Below, one piece after another: positions 30,101-39,249 of a stretch of DNA of 40,250 bases. Position numbers and translations under genes: made by a program. Every line of letters starts with the position of its first letter. The first letter of the stretch is position 1. The notes below the pieces were generated by a model. It ran no database searches and had not been told where the DNA came from. It saw only the letters and a program-made list of their open reading frames with translations. This DNA is from a virus: IMG/VR virus record IMGVR_UViG_3300008952_000115, positions 1 to 40,250 of that record; one strand, given 5' to 3'.

Positions 30101-33100
30101 AACTATTCTTTTGATGACGCTACAAATACTGTTTATATTATAGGAGAAAGAGGAGAAACTTTTAAGAACCAAATAAGGAATACAGGAAATGAAATTTCAA
30201 AACAAGGAATCCCATTCAAATGGAAAGGACAAAGAGTTGAATCAGAACTTATCGGAGGAGACAAATCTTCCGGAGGAGAAACATACGGACAAGTTCTTAG
30301 AGGAGCTCGGGATAGAGCAGTTGCCGAAGGACGACACGACGAAGCTCTTCTTTATTCCAAAGCCCTCACAGAGCACTCCAGAGCAAAACGACTTAGCAGA
30401 GGCGGAGTGGGAGACGAGGTATCCAAGGACGCAAAAGAAAAAAGGAAGTTAGCCAGTGAAATAATACAAACTGCCGAGAAGGAGGGCAGACCACTTACCC
30501 AAATCGAAAAGGATAGGGTAAGAACTTTAACAAGGGAGGGTTTTTCATATCCAAATAAAGAAGTATCTGAAAAATCTAAATTATATTCTGAAAAAAATAA
30601 AGACGAGCTTGGTCTTGAGGATTATAAGGAGTCAGAGAGGGTTGATATTAGCATCAACAATTCCCGCAAAATTGCTGAAGAATATGACAAACTAAAGAAA
30701 GACAACAGCTCCAATCCGGAGGTTAAAGATGCTTACGATGCTATGATTAAAGAGGTTGGTGAGCAATATGATTTTTTAATCAAGCAGGGATATAAAATAG
30801 AGTGGTGGACTGAAAATGGGAAGCCGGACGGTAAGCCAAAAACCGATAAAAATGGGAAAGAAACACAGCCGTATAAGTCATCAATAGAGATGATGAATGA
30901 TATTTTATTAAAGAAGAGGGTAAAAATTTATACAGGTGGCGAAGACCACCCGCTTTTGGGGGTTGCATCGAAAGACTCAAAGGGCGTTACAGCTAATCTA
31001 AAATTCAGGGCAGTCCACGATATACTTGCTCATGCTGGAAAGGGAAATGAGTTTGGTGCGAGGGGGGAAGAAAATGCTTGGGTTGAGCATATGAAATTAT
31101 TTAGCAAAGATGCACAAAGAGCTCTAACAACGGAAACAAGGGGGCAAAATTCTTGGACTAACTATAATAGCAATATGTTTGATGTTGATGGTTATAGGGG
31201 CGATAAATCGCATCCAAGATACCTTCCGCCAAGTGAGCGCCCATTTGCGGAGCAAAAAGCAGACTTGCTTCCCGACCATATTGTATATGGAAAACCAAAA
31301 CATGTAGTAGCAGAACCAGTAAAGTCGCATGAGTTTTTGGCGACATATCCCTCGAGAACTTGGGCTGAAATTCAAGAGATGGCTCGTGAGTTTGGAATAC
31401 CATTACACACCAGTCGCGGGAAGTATAAAACAAAAGCAAGGCTTGTTGATGAAATAATTCAATATTCCAAGAAGGGGACAATTCCGGAGCGTGTTGCGCT
31501 GAAGCCGGGCAGAAAGATTGAGTCTAAACAAGAGAAGGGATATGTAAAGCCGAGCGGCGAAAAGATGCCATACGAGATGACAGAAGCTGAGTATAAAAAA
31601 CATATGAAATCTCAGGGCAAAAAGGTAAAGAGCGGAGACCATAAAAAAGAGGTAGAGAGTGCCGTGACGTTTGGGAGAAAAGTACCCGAAAAGGTATTGC
31701 GCAAATATCCAGACCTAAAGGCAAAGTCCGAATTAGCTTCTAAGCGTAGGGTTTCTTCTAAGTCTCCGGTTATTAAGAAGGCACTGGGCAAGGGGGATAA
31801 AGCCTCTTTTGGGAAAAGCCTTAAAAAAGCATACAAGCTGATACAGAAAAACTATGAGCATCACCGAAACGCTCTAAATGAGCTCAGTAAGGAGTATTCA
31901 GATGCACATGGTCGCAAAGTAAACATTTCTCTATTAAGGAAGACCGACCCAAGGATTTCCAGAAGATTTAGAGCTCTTGAAGATGCCAACAGGGCGCTGA
32001 CCGAGATTGAAACAGAGGCAAGGCGTGGCGGTGTAGAGCTTAATGTGGAGGTTCTTCCGGGGTTGAATCTTCTAATCAAGGCACTGAGAAACAGAACCAA
32101 GAAAAGGTTGGGTAAGGTAGAGAGCTCTGCGTATCAATATTTAATACAAGAACACGATGCTTTGTATAAGAGCTGGGTAGCGGGCGGAAGAAAGGATAAG
32201 CAAATTGAGGCACGCCTTGAAGAGCTTGTTCCGGAGATAAATCGCATGGAAGGTATTGCAAACAAAGAGCCCATGACGGTAAAAGAACTGGAAGACTTTA
32301 CAAGCACTCTTGATGGCGGAGAGGTCAGAAGAAAAGCCCTTGCGAGAATACATATCAAACAGAAAGAGATAGCGGAAAAAATCGGGGCTGAAGACCCGAA
32401 CTTCAGGGAACTTAAGAAAGAGGTGTCGGGGAAAGAGTCTCTTAAGGATTTTACGCCACAGGAAATGTTGGACTTCGAGTCTTCTTTGACAAAACTTGTA
32501 GAGTCTCCAAAAGAAAACCAAGTTCGAGAGGGCATGGTGAGGTCTACTGTAAGTGGAGCACTTAGAATAATTAAAAAGCCTCTTAAGTTTTTTATTAGCG
32601 CCGAGAAAAGGTTCAATACAAACACGAGTAAGGATATGTATAGAAGAATCGCATCTGCACAGCAGAGAAGCGCAAGAATTAATGGGCAATTAACCGAGGC
32701 ATTTAAGAGGCTTGGGGTGTTTAAGTTGTCAAAAAAGAAGGCTATAGAGCTATCCGATAAGGTGGAAAGAAATGAAACCCCGGAGATTAGACAACTATTT
32801 GACCAAATATACAATATGGCTGAGGCTGTTGGCATAGAAATGCCGGGACGCATAGAGGTATACTTACCACGTTTTTTGAGCCGAAGAATTTCGGAAAAGA
32901 TTTTTTTGGAAACTTCCGAATTGAATAGAATTATTGAAAAGAAAAAGCAAGGTTCTGAAAGCGGGAGTGAGGCGGCGTTTACAGAAGCAGATGCGATTCT
33001 TCTGATAAGAAATAGAATTAAAAATAAAAAATTAGCAAAAGAAACTTCGACTGCCTTAGATAAGATGATAGAGTCCGGGGTTGCAAGCAACTATGCAGAA

Positions 33101-34855
33101 GCTCTGATTATGTTAAACAAATTTATGTATAGGGATGCTTATAGCCCGTTTGCGAATTTTGAGATGTCACGAAAGCTCGGATTCCCGAAAGAATATTATG
33201 AGAGAGACTTCAGGGTTATCATATCCAGATATATTTATGGGGCATCCAAAAGAATTGCGGAAGCGGAATATTTTGGAGTAAAGGGGGAAATAGCCCAAAG
33301 AATTGTTAAAGAATCAAGACTTAACAAAGATGAGTCAGAGCCCACCATTCTGTGGGATAGTTATAGAGCATTTACTGGAACAATACGGAGAGACCCCGCA
33401 AGAACTTGGGGTAAAACACCAACGAAATTTATGAATTGGCTTACACAGTGGACTATCTTAAATAAGATTGGCTTTGGGCTGTCTCAGATTCCCAACCTTA
33501 CTCAGCCACTTATTTCTACAATGCCGAAACTTGGTGTTTTTACGACCATTAAGGGTGGGGGTAAAGTGTTAAGTGCAAAGAGAAGAAGGATGATTAGGGA
33601 GTCCGGAGTTAATTCGTTATCACATGATATGCTGTTTGGCGGGTTTCATCAGACTTCTGGATTGCTCAGTAGAGCTGTAGACAGGACTTTGACAATTAAT
33701 ATGTTTTCTCCAATCAATACTTGGAACGCATATTTGTCCGCGTCTACTGCCGACGCATATCTTACAAAGCTTTATAAGATGAAAAACTCTCGCTTCAAAA
33801 ATAAAAGGGAATATGCTGAAAATAAGCTTAAGAGACTTGGATTCAGCCCTAATAAAAAACCAACCAAAGACCAGCGCCTTGAATTTATGTTTAGAATGTC
33901 TACAGACCTGAACGTGCTAAAAAATATTGCTAAAGAGCCGATTACTGCTAACGACCCCAGATTTGCCAATCTTTGGGTGCTAAAAAAGTTCGGATACAAG
34001 CAAGCAAAGCAGGTTAAAGACACCATAGTTGAGGAGTGGAACGATTCTCGCGGTGCTGGGAAAATTACAAGACCAATAAGATATATGTTAACACTCGGCG
34101 CATTAGGCGTTCTTGGCGGAGAGTTTGTTCATTGGTCTCGTAGCGCAATAAAAGAGGGAATATCCGGGAGCTCTGATTATGACCCCGAAGAAGAGTCAAG
34201 CATGGCAAATAAATTTATAACAAGGATTTCAGAGGTTGGCTCGATTGGGGTTATGACAGACGTAAGCAATTCTCTATTGCTTAGCGAGTATTCGGATGAT
34301 GATTGGAGGGAGTTTGCGGGACAGATGGACTTCACGTTTACCCCAGTAATTATGCAAGACATGGAAAAGCTTCTTGGAACTGTTTATAGGTTTGGTGCGG
34401 ATGCGGAAATGTACGGCGTGGCAAATGCTTTCAATAGAAAGAGGGGAGAAATTTTTAATTCCGTATTCTCCGGAACAATTATGAGAGAGTTCTCGAAGCG
34501 CCTTCAGGCGAAAGAGGTGTCTTCTGCCAAGTGGGGCGTTAAAATGTCGCGTGAAATATCTTCAATCCGGGATATGATGCTTGACGGAAAGCATGAAGAG
34601 GCTATGAAAAGGCTTATAGCGTGGAATAAGAATCATAAGGACTATAAGTTGCCCTTAGATGTTTTCAATTTAGACTCAATTAAAAGACACTATATTTATC
34701 ATAGCTCTAAGAAAAAACCCCTCGGTATGGCTCGATATTACATGTCCGGAATCTCTAAATATGAAAAAGAAATTTTTATTAAGTCTCTCAATGAGAAAGA
34801 AAAGATAGAATTTGCACAACAAATGAGTGCGTGGCGGTCTCGATTCGGAAACTAA
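27173..34855 (+). CDS. giant polyvalent ejection protein with lysozyme-like domain
   Basis: 2560 residues. Residues 5-65 hold two repeats of a KYNIP-type segment (GEKKYNIPDERINDFLEKYP and GDKNYTIPQSIEGDFL). Residues 75-185 form a lysozyme/transglycosylase-like domain: STFESGD has the candidate catalytic Glu91 and HNNPGNI starts at residue 99. Near 1230-1340 is a polyvalent-protein domain, with FRAVHDILAHAGKGNEFGAR (His1282, His1287) and GEENAW (Glu1299/1300), followed by TTETRGQNSWTNY. A SAP-like helix pair sits near 1390-1440 and VESAVTFGRKVPEKVLRKYP near 1495. The C-terminal 1000 residues are virion-protein-like with a hydrophobic stretch near 2305. Likely ejected with DNA to breach the cell wall and act in the cell. 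Confidence 0.75.
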   Translation: MSQLFSVGEKKYNIPDERINDFLEKYPDAVKIKSVKYRVGDKNYTIPQSIEGDFLRKNPNAKSVSAAPAPKDAGDLDKELDAVVGAISTFESGDVSTRHNNPGNIQYSDSVAQRYGAKIGEEYVDDFGASRNHAFFEDPASGLLALYDVAGDLWEKSGKDPRKFAEVYSGSSDSTVINNYTNEIKSNLAQIEIDSAGEREQPDKILDAEIERIESGGEGETQMPAPFFDPNNLAASGYFDPSAPPPTMMNVESFEDVGVNVPDWGSSPIFDVGGVGQRLKPVTDATMASYYEALGDRAPAVFIPGTPENLAYTELSHQKEIYDKFGTITGNFKRSINKAVGGAPIIGGYTNELTGMNEWGLSPGASQYFNEHISPGLRILGANKIGTEDILGLGQIVTQFAGVGLLSSSGLAMTSGGRLILTAAQSGGWKARTAARVGKSILDFNLHNVLEYHPGDKEYGGEYGGDFEEGLLNALKERLSKVPESSLHGLLFGVSGSFKGAIPSYGSLFGVGYYTGYTGTEGTEEEKKKEALKSGVLLTMMHYFNTLAMPEAKMKAKELAEKVYQIDELPVRVSLELMKQAESAYKKPSKESSLKTAREIAKEKTGEEATGEKKDTYEPSRKTEIELEGKTNVEEIATERGKLQKESNDLFKKWEVLRESGNTKEADIVEARIQSLQAEIKAFDAFIPSGVASAEKRSPRGKIVEKAEAGEIISPERVDSRGNIIEPGVPGDIVLPFGGKGAKSEVKTKEQVREETERKLLTEGKGISSEEITTGSQVRITGIEKHGGKVANVLGVKTNGVVRTHIPGVGKRNFKMEDVELVPRAMPGELLKDPVELKSGEEKIIVGVAPYRNEPVKNSREAQKIRNKNKVKIALEQYKNIAKLVGTEVSETKNVIGGYTDASGRFVREVSHIVVLKDPSKSKEFSAAVGALSPDYQHSVIKAKASNKGKHTEVQISFNSKAEAERALKSIEKNNENYSFDDATNTVYIIGERGETFKNQIRNTGNEISKQGIPFKWKGQRVESELIGGDKSSGGETYGQVLRGARDRAVAEGRHDEALLYSKALTEHSRAKRLSRGGVGDEVSKDAKEKRKLASEIIQTAEKEGRPLTQIEKDRVRTLTREGFSYPNKEVSEKSKLYSEKNKDELGLEDYKESERVDISINNSRKIAEEYDKLKKDNSSNPEVKDAYDAMIKEVGEQYDFLIKQGYKIEWWTENGKPDGKPKTDKNGKETQPYKSSIEMMNDILLKKRVKIYTGGEDHPLLGVASKDSKGVTANLKFRAVHDILAHAGKGNEFGARGEENAWVEHMKLFSKDAQRALTTETRGQNSWTNYNSNMFDVDGYRGDKSHPRYLPPSERPFAEQKADLLPDHIVYGKPKHVVAEPVKSHEFLATYPSRTWAEIQEMAREFGIPLHTSRGKYKTKARLVDEIIQYSKKGTIPERVALKPGRKIESKQEKGYVKPSGEKMPYEMTEAEYKKHMKSQGKKVKSGDHKKEVESAVTFGRKVPEKVLRKYPDLKAKSELASKRRVSSKSPVIKKALGKGDKASFGKSLKKAYKLIQKNYEHHRNALNELSKEYSDAHGRKVNISLLRKTDPRISRRFRALEDANRALTEIETEARRGGVELNVEVLPGLNLLIKALRNRTKKRLGKVESSAYQYLIQEHDALYKSWVAGGRKDKQIEARLEELVPEINRMEGIANKEPMTVKELEDFTSTLDGGEVRRKALARIHIKQKEIAEKIGAEDPNFRELKKEVSGKESLKDFTPQEMLDFESSLTKLVESPKENQVREGMVRSTVSGALRIIKKPLKFFISAEKRFNTNTSKDMYRRIASAQQRSARINGQLTEAFKRLGVFKLSKKKAIELSDKVERNETPEIRQLFDQIYNMAEAVGIEMPGRIEVYLPRFLSRRISEKIFLETSELNRIIEKKKQGSESGSEAAFTEADAILLIRNRIKNKKLAKETSTALDKMIESGVASNYAEALIMLNKFMYRDAYSPFANFEMSRKLGFPKEYYERDFRVIISRYIYGASKRIAEAEYFGVKGEIAQRIVKESRLNKDESEPTILWDSYRAFTGTIRRDPARTWGKTPTKFMNWLTQWTILNKIGFGLSQIPNLTQPLISTMPKLGVFTTIKGGGKVLSAKRRRMIRESGVNSLSHDMLFGGFHQTSGLLSRAVDRTLTINMFSPINTWNAYLSASTADAYLTKLYKMKNSRFKNKREYAENKLKRLGFSPNKKPTKDQRLEFMFRMSTDLNVLKNIAKEPITANDPRFANLWVLKKFGYKQAKQVKDTIVEEWNDSRGAGKITRPIRYMLTLGALGVLGGEFVHWSRSAIKEGISGSSDYDPEEESSMANKFITRISEVGSIGVMTDVSNSLLLSEYSDDDWREFAGQMDFTFTPVIMQDMEKLLGTVYRFGADAEMYGVANAFNRKRGEIFNSVFSGTIMREFSKRLQAKEVSSAKWGVKMSREISSIRDMMLDGKHEEAMKRLIAWNKNHKDYKLPLDVFNLDSIKRHYIYHSSKKKPLGMARYYMSGISKYEKEIFIKSLNEKEKIEFAQQMSAWRSRFGN

Positions 34856-34991
34856 AAAAATTTAATGGAACTGACACATATTTGTAACATTCACCTTGTT
34901 AAGAATGGTGACATAAAGTTAACTTTCAATAGAAGATTTGACATGCCCATGAGATTAGTCACGCTCGGCAAGGCATGCAGAAGGAAACAAA
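34856..34991 (+). promoter_or_regulatory. fibre-module leader with conserved 23-bp motif, copy 2
   Basis: After the stop and an A-run, the motif TGACACAT, two bases, TTGTAACATTCAC lies at 34872-34894, matching the portal-upstream copy at 21 of 23 positions. Downstream are an AAGTTAACTT palindrome (near 34917) and a TTGACA without a clear -10 partner. AAGGAAA serves the gene starting at 34992. This looks like the start of a separate transcription unit for fibres. Confidence 0.6.
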
Positions 34992-35996
34992 ATGACTCAT
35001 AGAACACCACCCACTAAACAAGAATATACTGTAAAAGAGGCGCTAAACAGCGTCCTCAATACAGCAAAAGATGCTCTAAAGGTTGATATTGACAATGCAA
35101 CCATCAATTCCGGAGCGCTTGAAATCAATCTCGATAATTCCAACGATGACGTTTTGGTGTACGGTAGTGACGGGGGCACAAACCGAGCAATCAAAACAGA
35201 CAACGCTGGAATCGTTCAGGTTGATGTCAACTCTGCCCCTACCACAACCATAACACAAAACACACACGACAACCTTAACGCAAATGCTAACCTTCAGGTT
35301 GGAGACTCTGACGTTGCGGCTGGCAATCCAGTTCCAGTTTCTGGCACGTTTTACCCAGCCACTCAGCCGGTTTCGGGAACAGTTACAGCCGATGCCGGGA
35401 GTGGAACAATGGCTGTGTCTAACAGCGGACTAACAGACCTTGAGGGAGCGATTAATTCAAGCAAGGTTGATGTAAATATAGCAAGCGGCGGGTTTAACGG
35501 AGCTGTAACCGGAACATTCTGGCCCGCAATCCAACCAGTCTCAGGAACGGTTACGGCAGACGCTGGGTCTGGAAGCTTTACAGTGGCACAAAGTACCGCA
35601 TCGAACCTCAATGCCACCGTCGAAGGAACAGTTACAGCGGACGCTGGGTCTGGAAGCTTTACTGTTGCTCAGTCAACTGCGGGAAACCTAAATATGACGG
35701 AAGCTAACTCTTCTGATATTAAGACAAACTTAGACACGATGGTTTATTCAGACGGTCTTGAGATTAATTTCAACGGCGGTGGTGGAGGATTATCAGATTC
35801 CGGAGACCTGAGCGGAAGCCCGTATTATGCTTTATATGTCGGAACTGGTGGAGACCTAAGAATAAATACTGGGGGAAGCGGTAATGGCAGTGACCTTACT
35901 CTGAAGAATCTTGCATCCGGTCAGTTTGTGCCAATCAAGTTTTACAGAGCATACTCGACAAGCACAACAGCAGAAGATATAGTGGCGATAAAATAA
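34992..35996 (+). CDS. tail fibre/appendage protein with VSGTVTADAGSG repeats
   Basis: 334 residues. The N-terminus has short helices, then the chain becomes Gly/Ser/Thr/Asn-rich with repeated PVSGTVTADAGSG and GTVTADAGSGSFTVAQST segments (an 81-bp DNA repeat near 35560-35662). Such repeats form a beta-helix or trimeric shaft. The C-terminal region has GGGGLSDSGDLSGSPYYALY and a terminal beta-motif. Probably a virion appendage or fibre base. It starts at ATG 34992 with AAGGAAA upstream, after the candidate late promoter. Confidence 0.65.
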   Translation: MTHRTPPTKQEYTVKEALNSVLNTAKDALKVDIDNATINSGALEINLDNSNDDVLVYGSDGGTNRAIKTDNAGIVQVDVNSAPTTTITQNTHDNLNANANLQVGDSDVAAGNPVPVSGTFYPATQPVSGTVTADAGSGTMAVSNSGLTDLEGAINSSKVDVNIASGGFNGAVTGTFWPAIQPVSGTVTADAGSGSFTVAQSTASNLNATVEGTVTADAGSGSFTVAQSTAGNLNMTEANSSDIKTNLDTMVYSDGLEINFNGGGGGLSDSGDLSGSPYYALYVGTGGDLRINTGGSGNGSDLTLKNLASGQFVPIKFYRAYSTSTTAEDIVAIK

Positions 35997-36115
35997 TGTT
36001 TCCCCAGTTTTCCGCATCTGTAATACAATTTATTAAAAACATATATGATTATATCTGGGAGAAGATAGGACTCGACTGGGATGAAATAGACAGAAAATGG
36101 GATGAGATGGGCTAA
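35996..36115 (+). CDS. 39-residue aromatic/acidic small protein
   Basis: The frame MFPQFSASVIQFIKNIYDYI, then WEKIGLDWDEIDRKWDEMG, is an amphipathic helix rich in Trp, Asp and Ile. Both ends use TAATG overlaps, so it is coupled to the two fibre genes. It may be a small chaperone or adaptor for the fibre, but only the context suggests it. Confidence 0.55.
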   Translation: MFPQFSASVIQFIKNIYDYIWEKIGLDWDEIDRKWDEMG

Positions 36116-39100
36116 TGGGTATTTTTACCGGAAAGAAAGTAAAAAACACCTATAAGGATGCCCTTAAAATAGATTCATCATCCGATAATGCCGGCATTGA
36201 TAGTACACTAAGGGTTGTTGAGGGGGGCGGGGGTGCGACTTCCGCACTAAAGCTGAGCTCCGGAGCGGCTCAAGTAGATAATCTTAAGTTTGATGGAAAT
36301 ACAATTTCCTCAGAAGATACGAACGGAAACATAACCCTTTCTCCGAATGGGAGCGGAGAGGTAGTCGTATCCAACCTTAATGTAAATAACGCCTTTACCC
36401 TTCCCACAAGCGATGGGACTGTAGAACAGGTATTGCAAACCGATGGAAATGGTGCTATTTCTTGGGCAACTATTGGCACTTCACTTTCAGGTCTTTCTGA
36501 CACCACTATTACGTCTGTAGACGATAATGATATTATTGCCTACGATTCTACGTCAAGTAAATACATAAATCAGTCTGCATCAGAAGCTGGGCTTGCTGCT
36601 GCGAGCCATACCCATAGTGAATCTGATATAACAGATTTGAGTCATTATACCCATCCTACTACAGCGGGAAATAAACACATACCAACTGGTGGTTCTGCTG
36701 GTAAATTTCTAAAGTATAGTGCGAGTGGAACGGCTGTTTGGGCTACACCCAGCTATACTACTAATACTGATACAACTTATGATTTACTCGTTCCTGCTTC
36801 AACTACTGCAATACGATTAGACCCTTCTTCTGGTAGTAATGATGATATTACTATTACAGGGGGAACTAATGTTACAGTTACAAGAACAAGTGGCACAGAA
36901 TTAAGTATTGCATCTACGGATACCACCTATACATCCTCTGATTTTTCGCATGATAGTTTAAGTGGTGTAACTGCCAATGAGCATATTGATTGGACTACTG
37001 ACCAAGGCGCTACTAATCTTCACTCAGGAAACTATACTAATACAGGGTATAGACCTTTGGGTGTGGGGGCAACAGATGCTTGTGCTGGTGACGATTCACG
37101 TTTAAGCGATGCGAGAACCCCAACTGCACATGACCACGATACTGAATATAGACAAAAAATAAATACATATTTTGGCGCAAGTAACAGTGGGTCTGCAAGA
37201 TGGGCTAAATTGTGTAGGATTGAAGTTCCAACAGCATACGACCATGCACATTTTGAGTGGCATTTACAGAACAGATATTATCAATCAAAACTTGTATTTG
37301 AGGCATGGTCTAGTAATCCCTACAGTTCAGGAATTGGTCATAAATTACACGTTTTCAACCATTGGGGGAATGGATTCGCAAGTTCAAATATAAAGTGGGG
37401 AAGGCTTGATACGGGTTCAACAATGTATTACGATATATGGGTCAATACAAATACGTGGAATAGTGTTTATTATTCAGAGGTGAATAGATATTATGAGGGA
37501 AGTAGCTCTATCACATATTATAGCAGTACTTACTCTGGCAACAATGGTGCTGATAATCCCGTAACGAGTGGATATACTGCTTATGGGGATTCTTCGGATG
37601 ATTTTGATGTTAAGGGTGATATAAGTGTTTCAGGTACAGTAGACGGAAGAGATGTAGCCTCTGACGGTACCAAGCTAGACAATATCGATTTAGGGGCAAG
37701 TGCGGATACCGCCAATGAACTACTAGACTTAATTAAAACAGTTGATGGCTCTGGTTCTGGATTAGATGCTGACCTATTAGATGGCATCTCTTCTGCATCT
37801 TTCTTAAGGTCTGATGCAACTGATACAGCATCAGGCAATTTAACATTCACGGGAACAAATTCTTATGGGTCAACTTCTTCATATAAATCATTTATATATG
37901 GTGGATTAGCCTTTACAGATTATGCTAATTCAGCTTTAACTAATGGAAGAATTTATTTTCAAAATGATAATTTCTATTTAAGAGGTGGTGGAGAAGGTAC
38001 AGCAGATGCAACAACTAATACTGCCCTGTATGTTAGACATAGTAGTAATTTTGGTGAAGTTTGGCACTCAAGAAATGACGGAACTGGTTCAGGTTTAGAT
38101 GCAGACTTATTAGATGGACAGCATGGTTCTTACTATGCCACTGCCGACCATGGGCATACAGGGTTGGACCGTAGCAGCTGGGACGGCATAAAGTCGTCTA
38201 CTTCCTCTGGCTATATTGAGTTCGGACCAGCTAATACCAGCCATGCTCACATCTACACTGACCGCCCTAACTTTTACTTCAACAAGGAGCTTCTTGTAAA
38301 TAACAACACTGTTTGGAACGAAGGTAACGATGGCGCGGGGTCAGGTCTAGATGCTGATACTCTTGATGGTATTCAAGCTGCAAGTTTCTTAAGGTCTGAT
38401 GCTAACGATACATCATCAGGTGTATTAACACTAAGCAGAGCTAGTTCAGATGGAATAAACTTAAAAATTTATAACACTACAAATGCAAGCTCAGCAACTA
38501 TTGAATTTTCAGATAATAATGGTCAAGCACAAAAAGGTCGTTTAGAGTACCATCACGCTGACGGAAGCTCAAATAGTGCTGGCAATAGTTTTCACTTTGA
38601 TTCAACTGAATCATCAACTGCCGTTATTATTGACCAAACCTCTGGCAATAGTGGTTTTTATGTTGGAACTAATGAAGTTTGGCACACAGGAAACGACGGT
38701 TCAGGTTCTGGATTAGATGCTGATAAGTTGGATGGAATACAGGCATCTTCTTTTTTGAGGAGCGATGCGAATGACACAACAACAGGAAGAATAACCCAAC
38801 CAAACCTTATATCATTCAAAGCAAAGGGGCAGAGCCATACGGCGGGTACAAGTTGGACTATTGCGCGCTTTAATGATGTCTCCTCGGGAAACCATTGCCA
38901 TAATAATGGCAATCATTTTAGCACAAGTACATACAAATTTACTGCGCCCGTTTCGGGGTATTACTTTTTTTCAGCAAACCAAAGAATAGATTCATTTTCG
39001 GGTACTTATGTAAGGCTTGCAATAATAAAAAATACGACATCTGCCGACCCGCATAAAAAAGGTCTTCACGCTATTGTAGGGAATGGAATGAGTACGAACT

Positions 39101-39234
39101 ATCAGACATTATCTGTTTCGGGGACTTATTATTTGGCTCAAAATGATTATGTGTGCGTTACCACTTATAGTCAAAATGATTCAAGCTACACACGACATAA
39201 TGAGTCTATGTTTACAGGGCATTTTTTAGGCTAA
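36115..39234 (+). CDS. tail fibre with GLDAD/LDG repeats and C1q-like tip
   Basis: 1039 residues. The shaft has many Gly/Ser/Thr/Asn repeats, His-rich turns (SHTHSESDITDLSHYTHPTT) and four copies of a GSGLDADxLDG motif near residues 546, 660, 742 and 865, as seen in many environmental phage fibres. The last 140 residues (FTAPVSGYYFFSANQRID, then SGTYYLAQNDYVCVTTYSQN and MFTGHFLG) have the strand order of a C1q/TNF-like beta-sandwich, a trimer-forming receptor-binding tip. Segments 36500-38150 look AT-richer than their flanks, consistent with recombination of fibre modules. Likely the main host-recognition protein. Confidence 0.8.
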   Translation: MGIFTGKKVKNTYKDALKIDSSSDNAGIDSTLRVVEGGGGATSALKLSSGAAQVDNLKFDGNTISSEDTNGNITLSPNGSGEVVVSNLNVNNAFTLPTSDGTVEQVLQTDGNGAISWATIGTSLSGLSDTTITSVDDNDIIAYDSTSSKYINQSASEAGLAAASHTHSESDITDLSHYTHPTTAGNKHIPTGGSAGKFLKYSASGTAVWATPSYTTNTDTTYDLLVPASTTAIRLDPSSGSNDDITITGGTNVTVTRTSGTELSIASTDTTYTSSDFSHDSLSGVTANEHIDWTTDQGATNLHSGNYTNTGYRPLGVGATDACAGDDSRLSDARTPTAHDHDTEYRQKINTYFGASNSGSARWAKLCRIEVPTAYDHAHFEWHLQNRYYQSKLVFEAWSSNPYSSGIGHKLHVFNHWGNGFASSNIKWGRLDTGSTMYYDIWVNTNTWNSVYYSEVNRYYEGSSSITYYSSTYSGNNGADNPVTSGYTAYGDSSDDFDVKGDISVSGTVDGRDVASDGTKLDNIDLGASADTANELLDLIKTVDGSGSGLDADLLDGISSASFLRSDATDTASGNLTFTGTNSYGSTSSYKSFIYGGLAFTDYANSALTNGRIYFQNDNFYLRGGGEGTADATTNTALYVRHSSNFGEVWHSRNDGTGSGLDADLLDGQHGSYYATADHGHTGLDRSSWDGIKSSTSSGYIEFGPANTSHAHIYTDRPNFYFNKELLVNNNTVWNEGNDGAGSGLDADTLDGIQAASFLRSDANDTSSGVLTLSRASSDGINLKIYNTTNASSATIEFSDNNGQAQKGRLEYHHADGSSNSAGNSFHFDSTESSTAVIIDQTSGNSGFYVGTNEVWHTGNDGSGSGLDADKLDGIQASSFLRSDANDTTTGRITQPNLISFKAKGQSHTAGTSWTIARFNDVSSGNHCHNNGNHFSTSTYKFTAPVSGYYFFSANQRIDSFSGTYVRLAIIKNTTSADPHKKGLHAIVGNGMSTNYQTLSVSGTYYLAQNDYVCVTTYSQNDSSYTRHNESMFTGHFLG
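37749..38737. repeat. dispersed fibre repeats encoding GLDAD-LDG boxes
   Basis: Four copies of the box lie near 37752, 38094, 38343 and 38709. The first and last share GGTTCTGGATTAGATGCTGA exactly. Each is followed, after a short gap, by a related CTTAAGGTCTGATGC-like stretch in at least two cases. These are natural sites for homologous exchange between fibre cassettes. Confidence 0.7.
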
Positions 39235-39249
39235 AGTAAGGAGAAACTA

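Noticed and set aside
32134-33090. A 318-codon minus-strand frame inside the giant gene
   Set aside because: It lies antisense to strongly supported coding sequence, has cysteine- and serine-rich composition typical of shadow frames and no conserved motif.
34926-34985. CATGCC/GGCATG inverted repeat and TTGACA in the fibre leader as a terminator or promoter
   Set aside because: The stem is only six bases with a 26-base loop and no T-run; TTGACA has no -10 partner.
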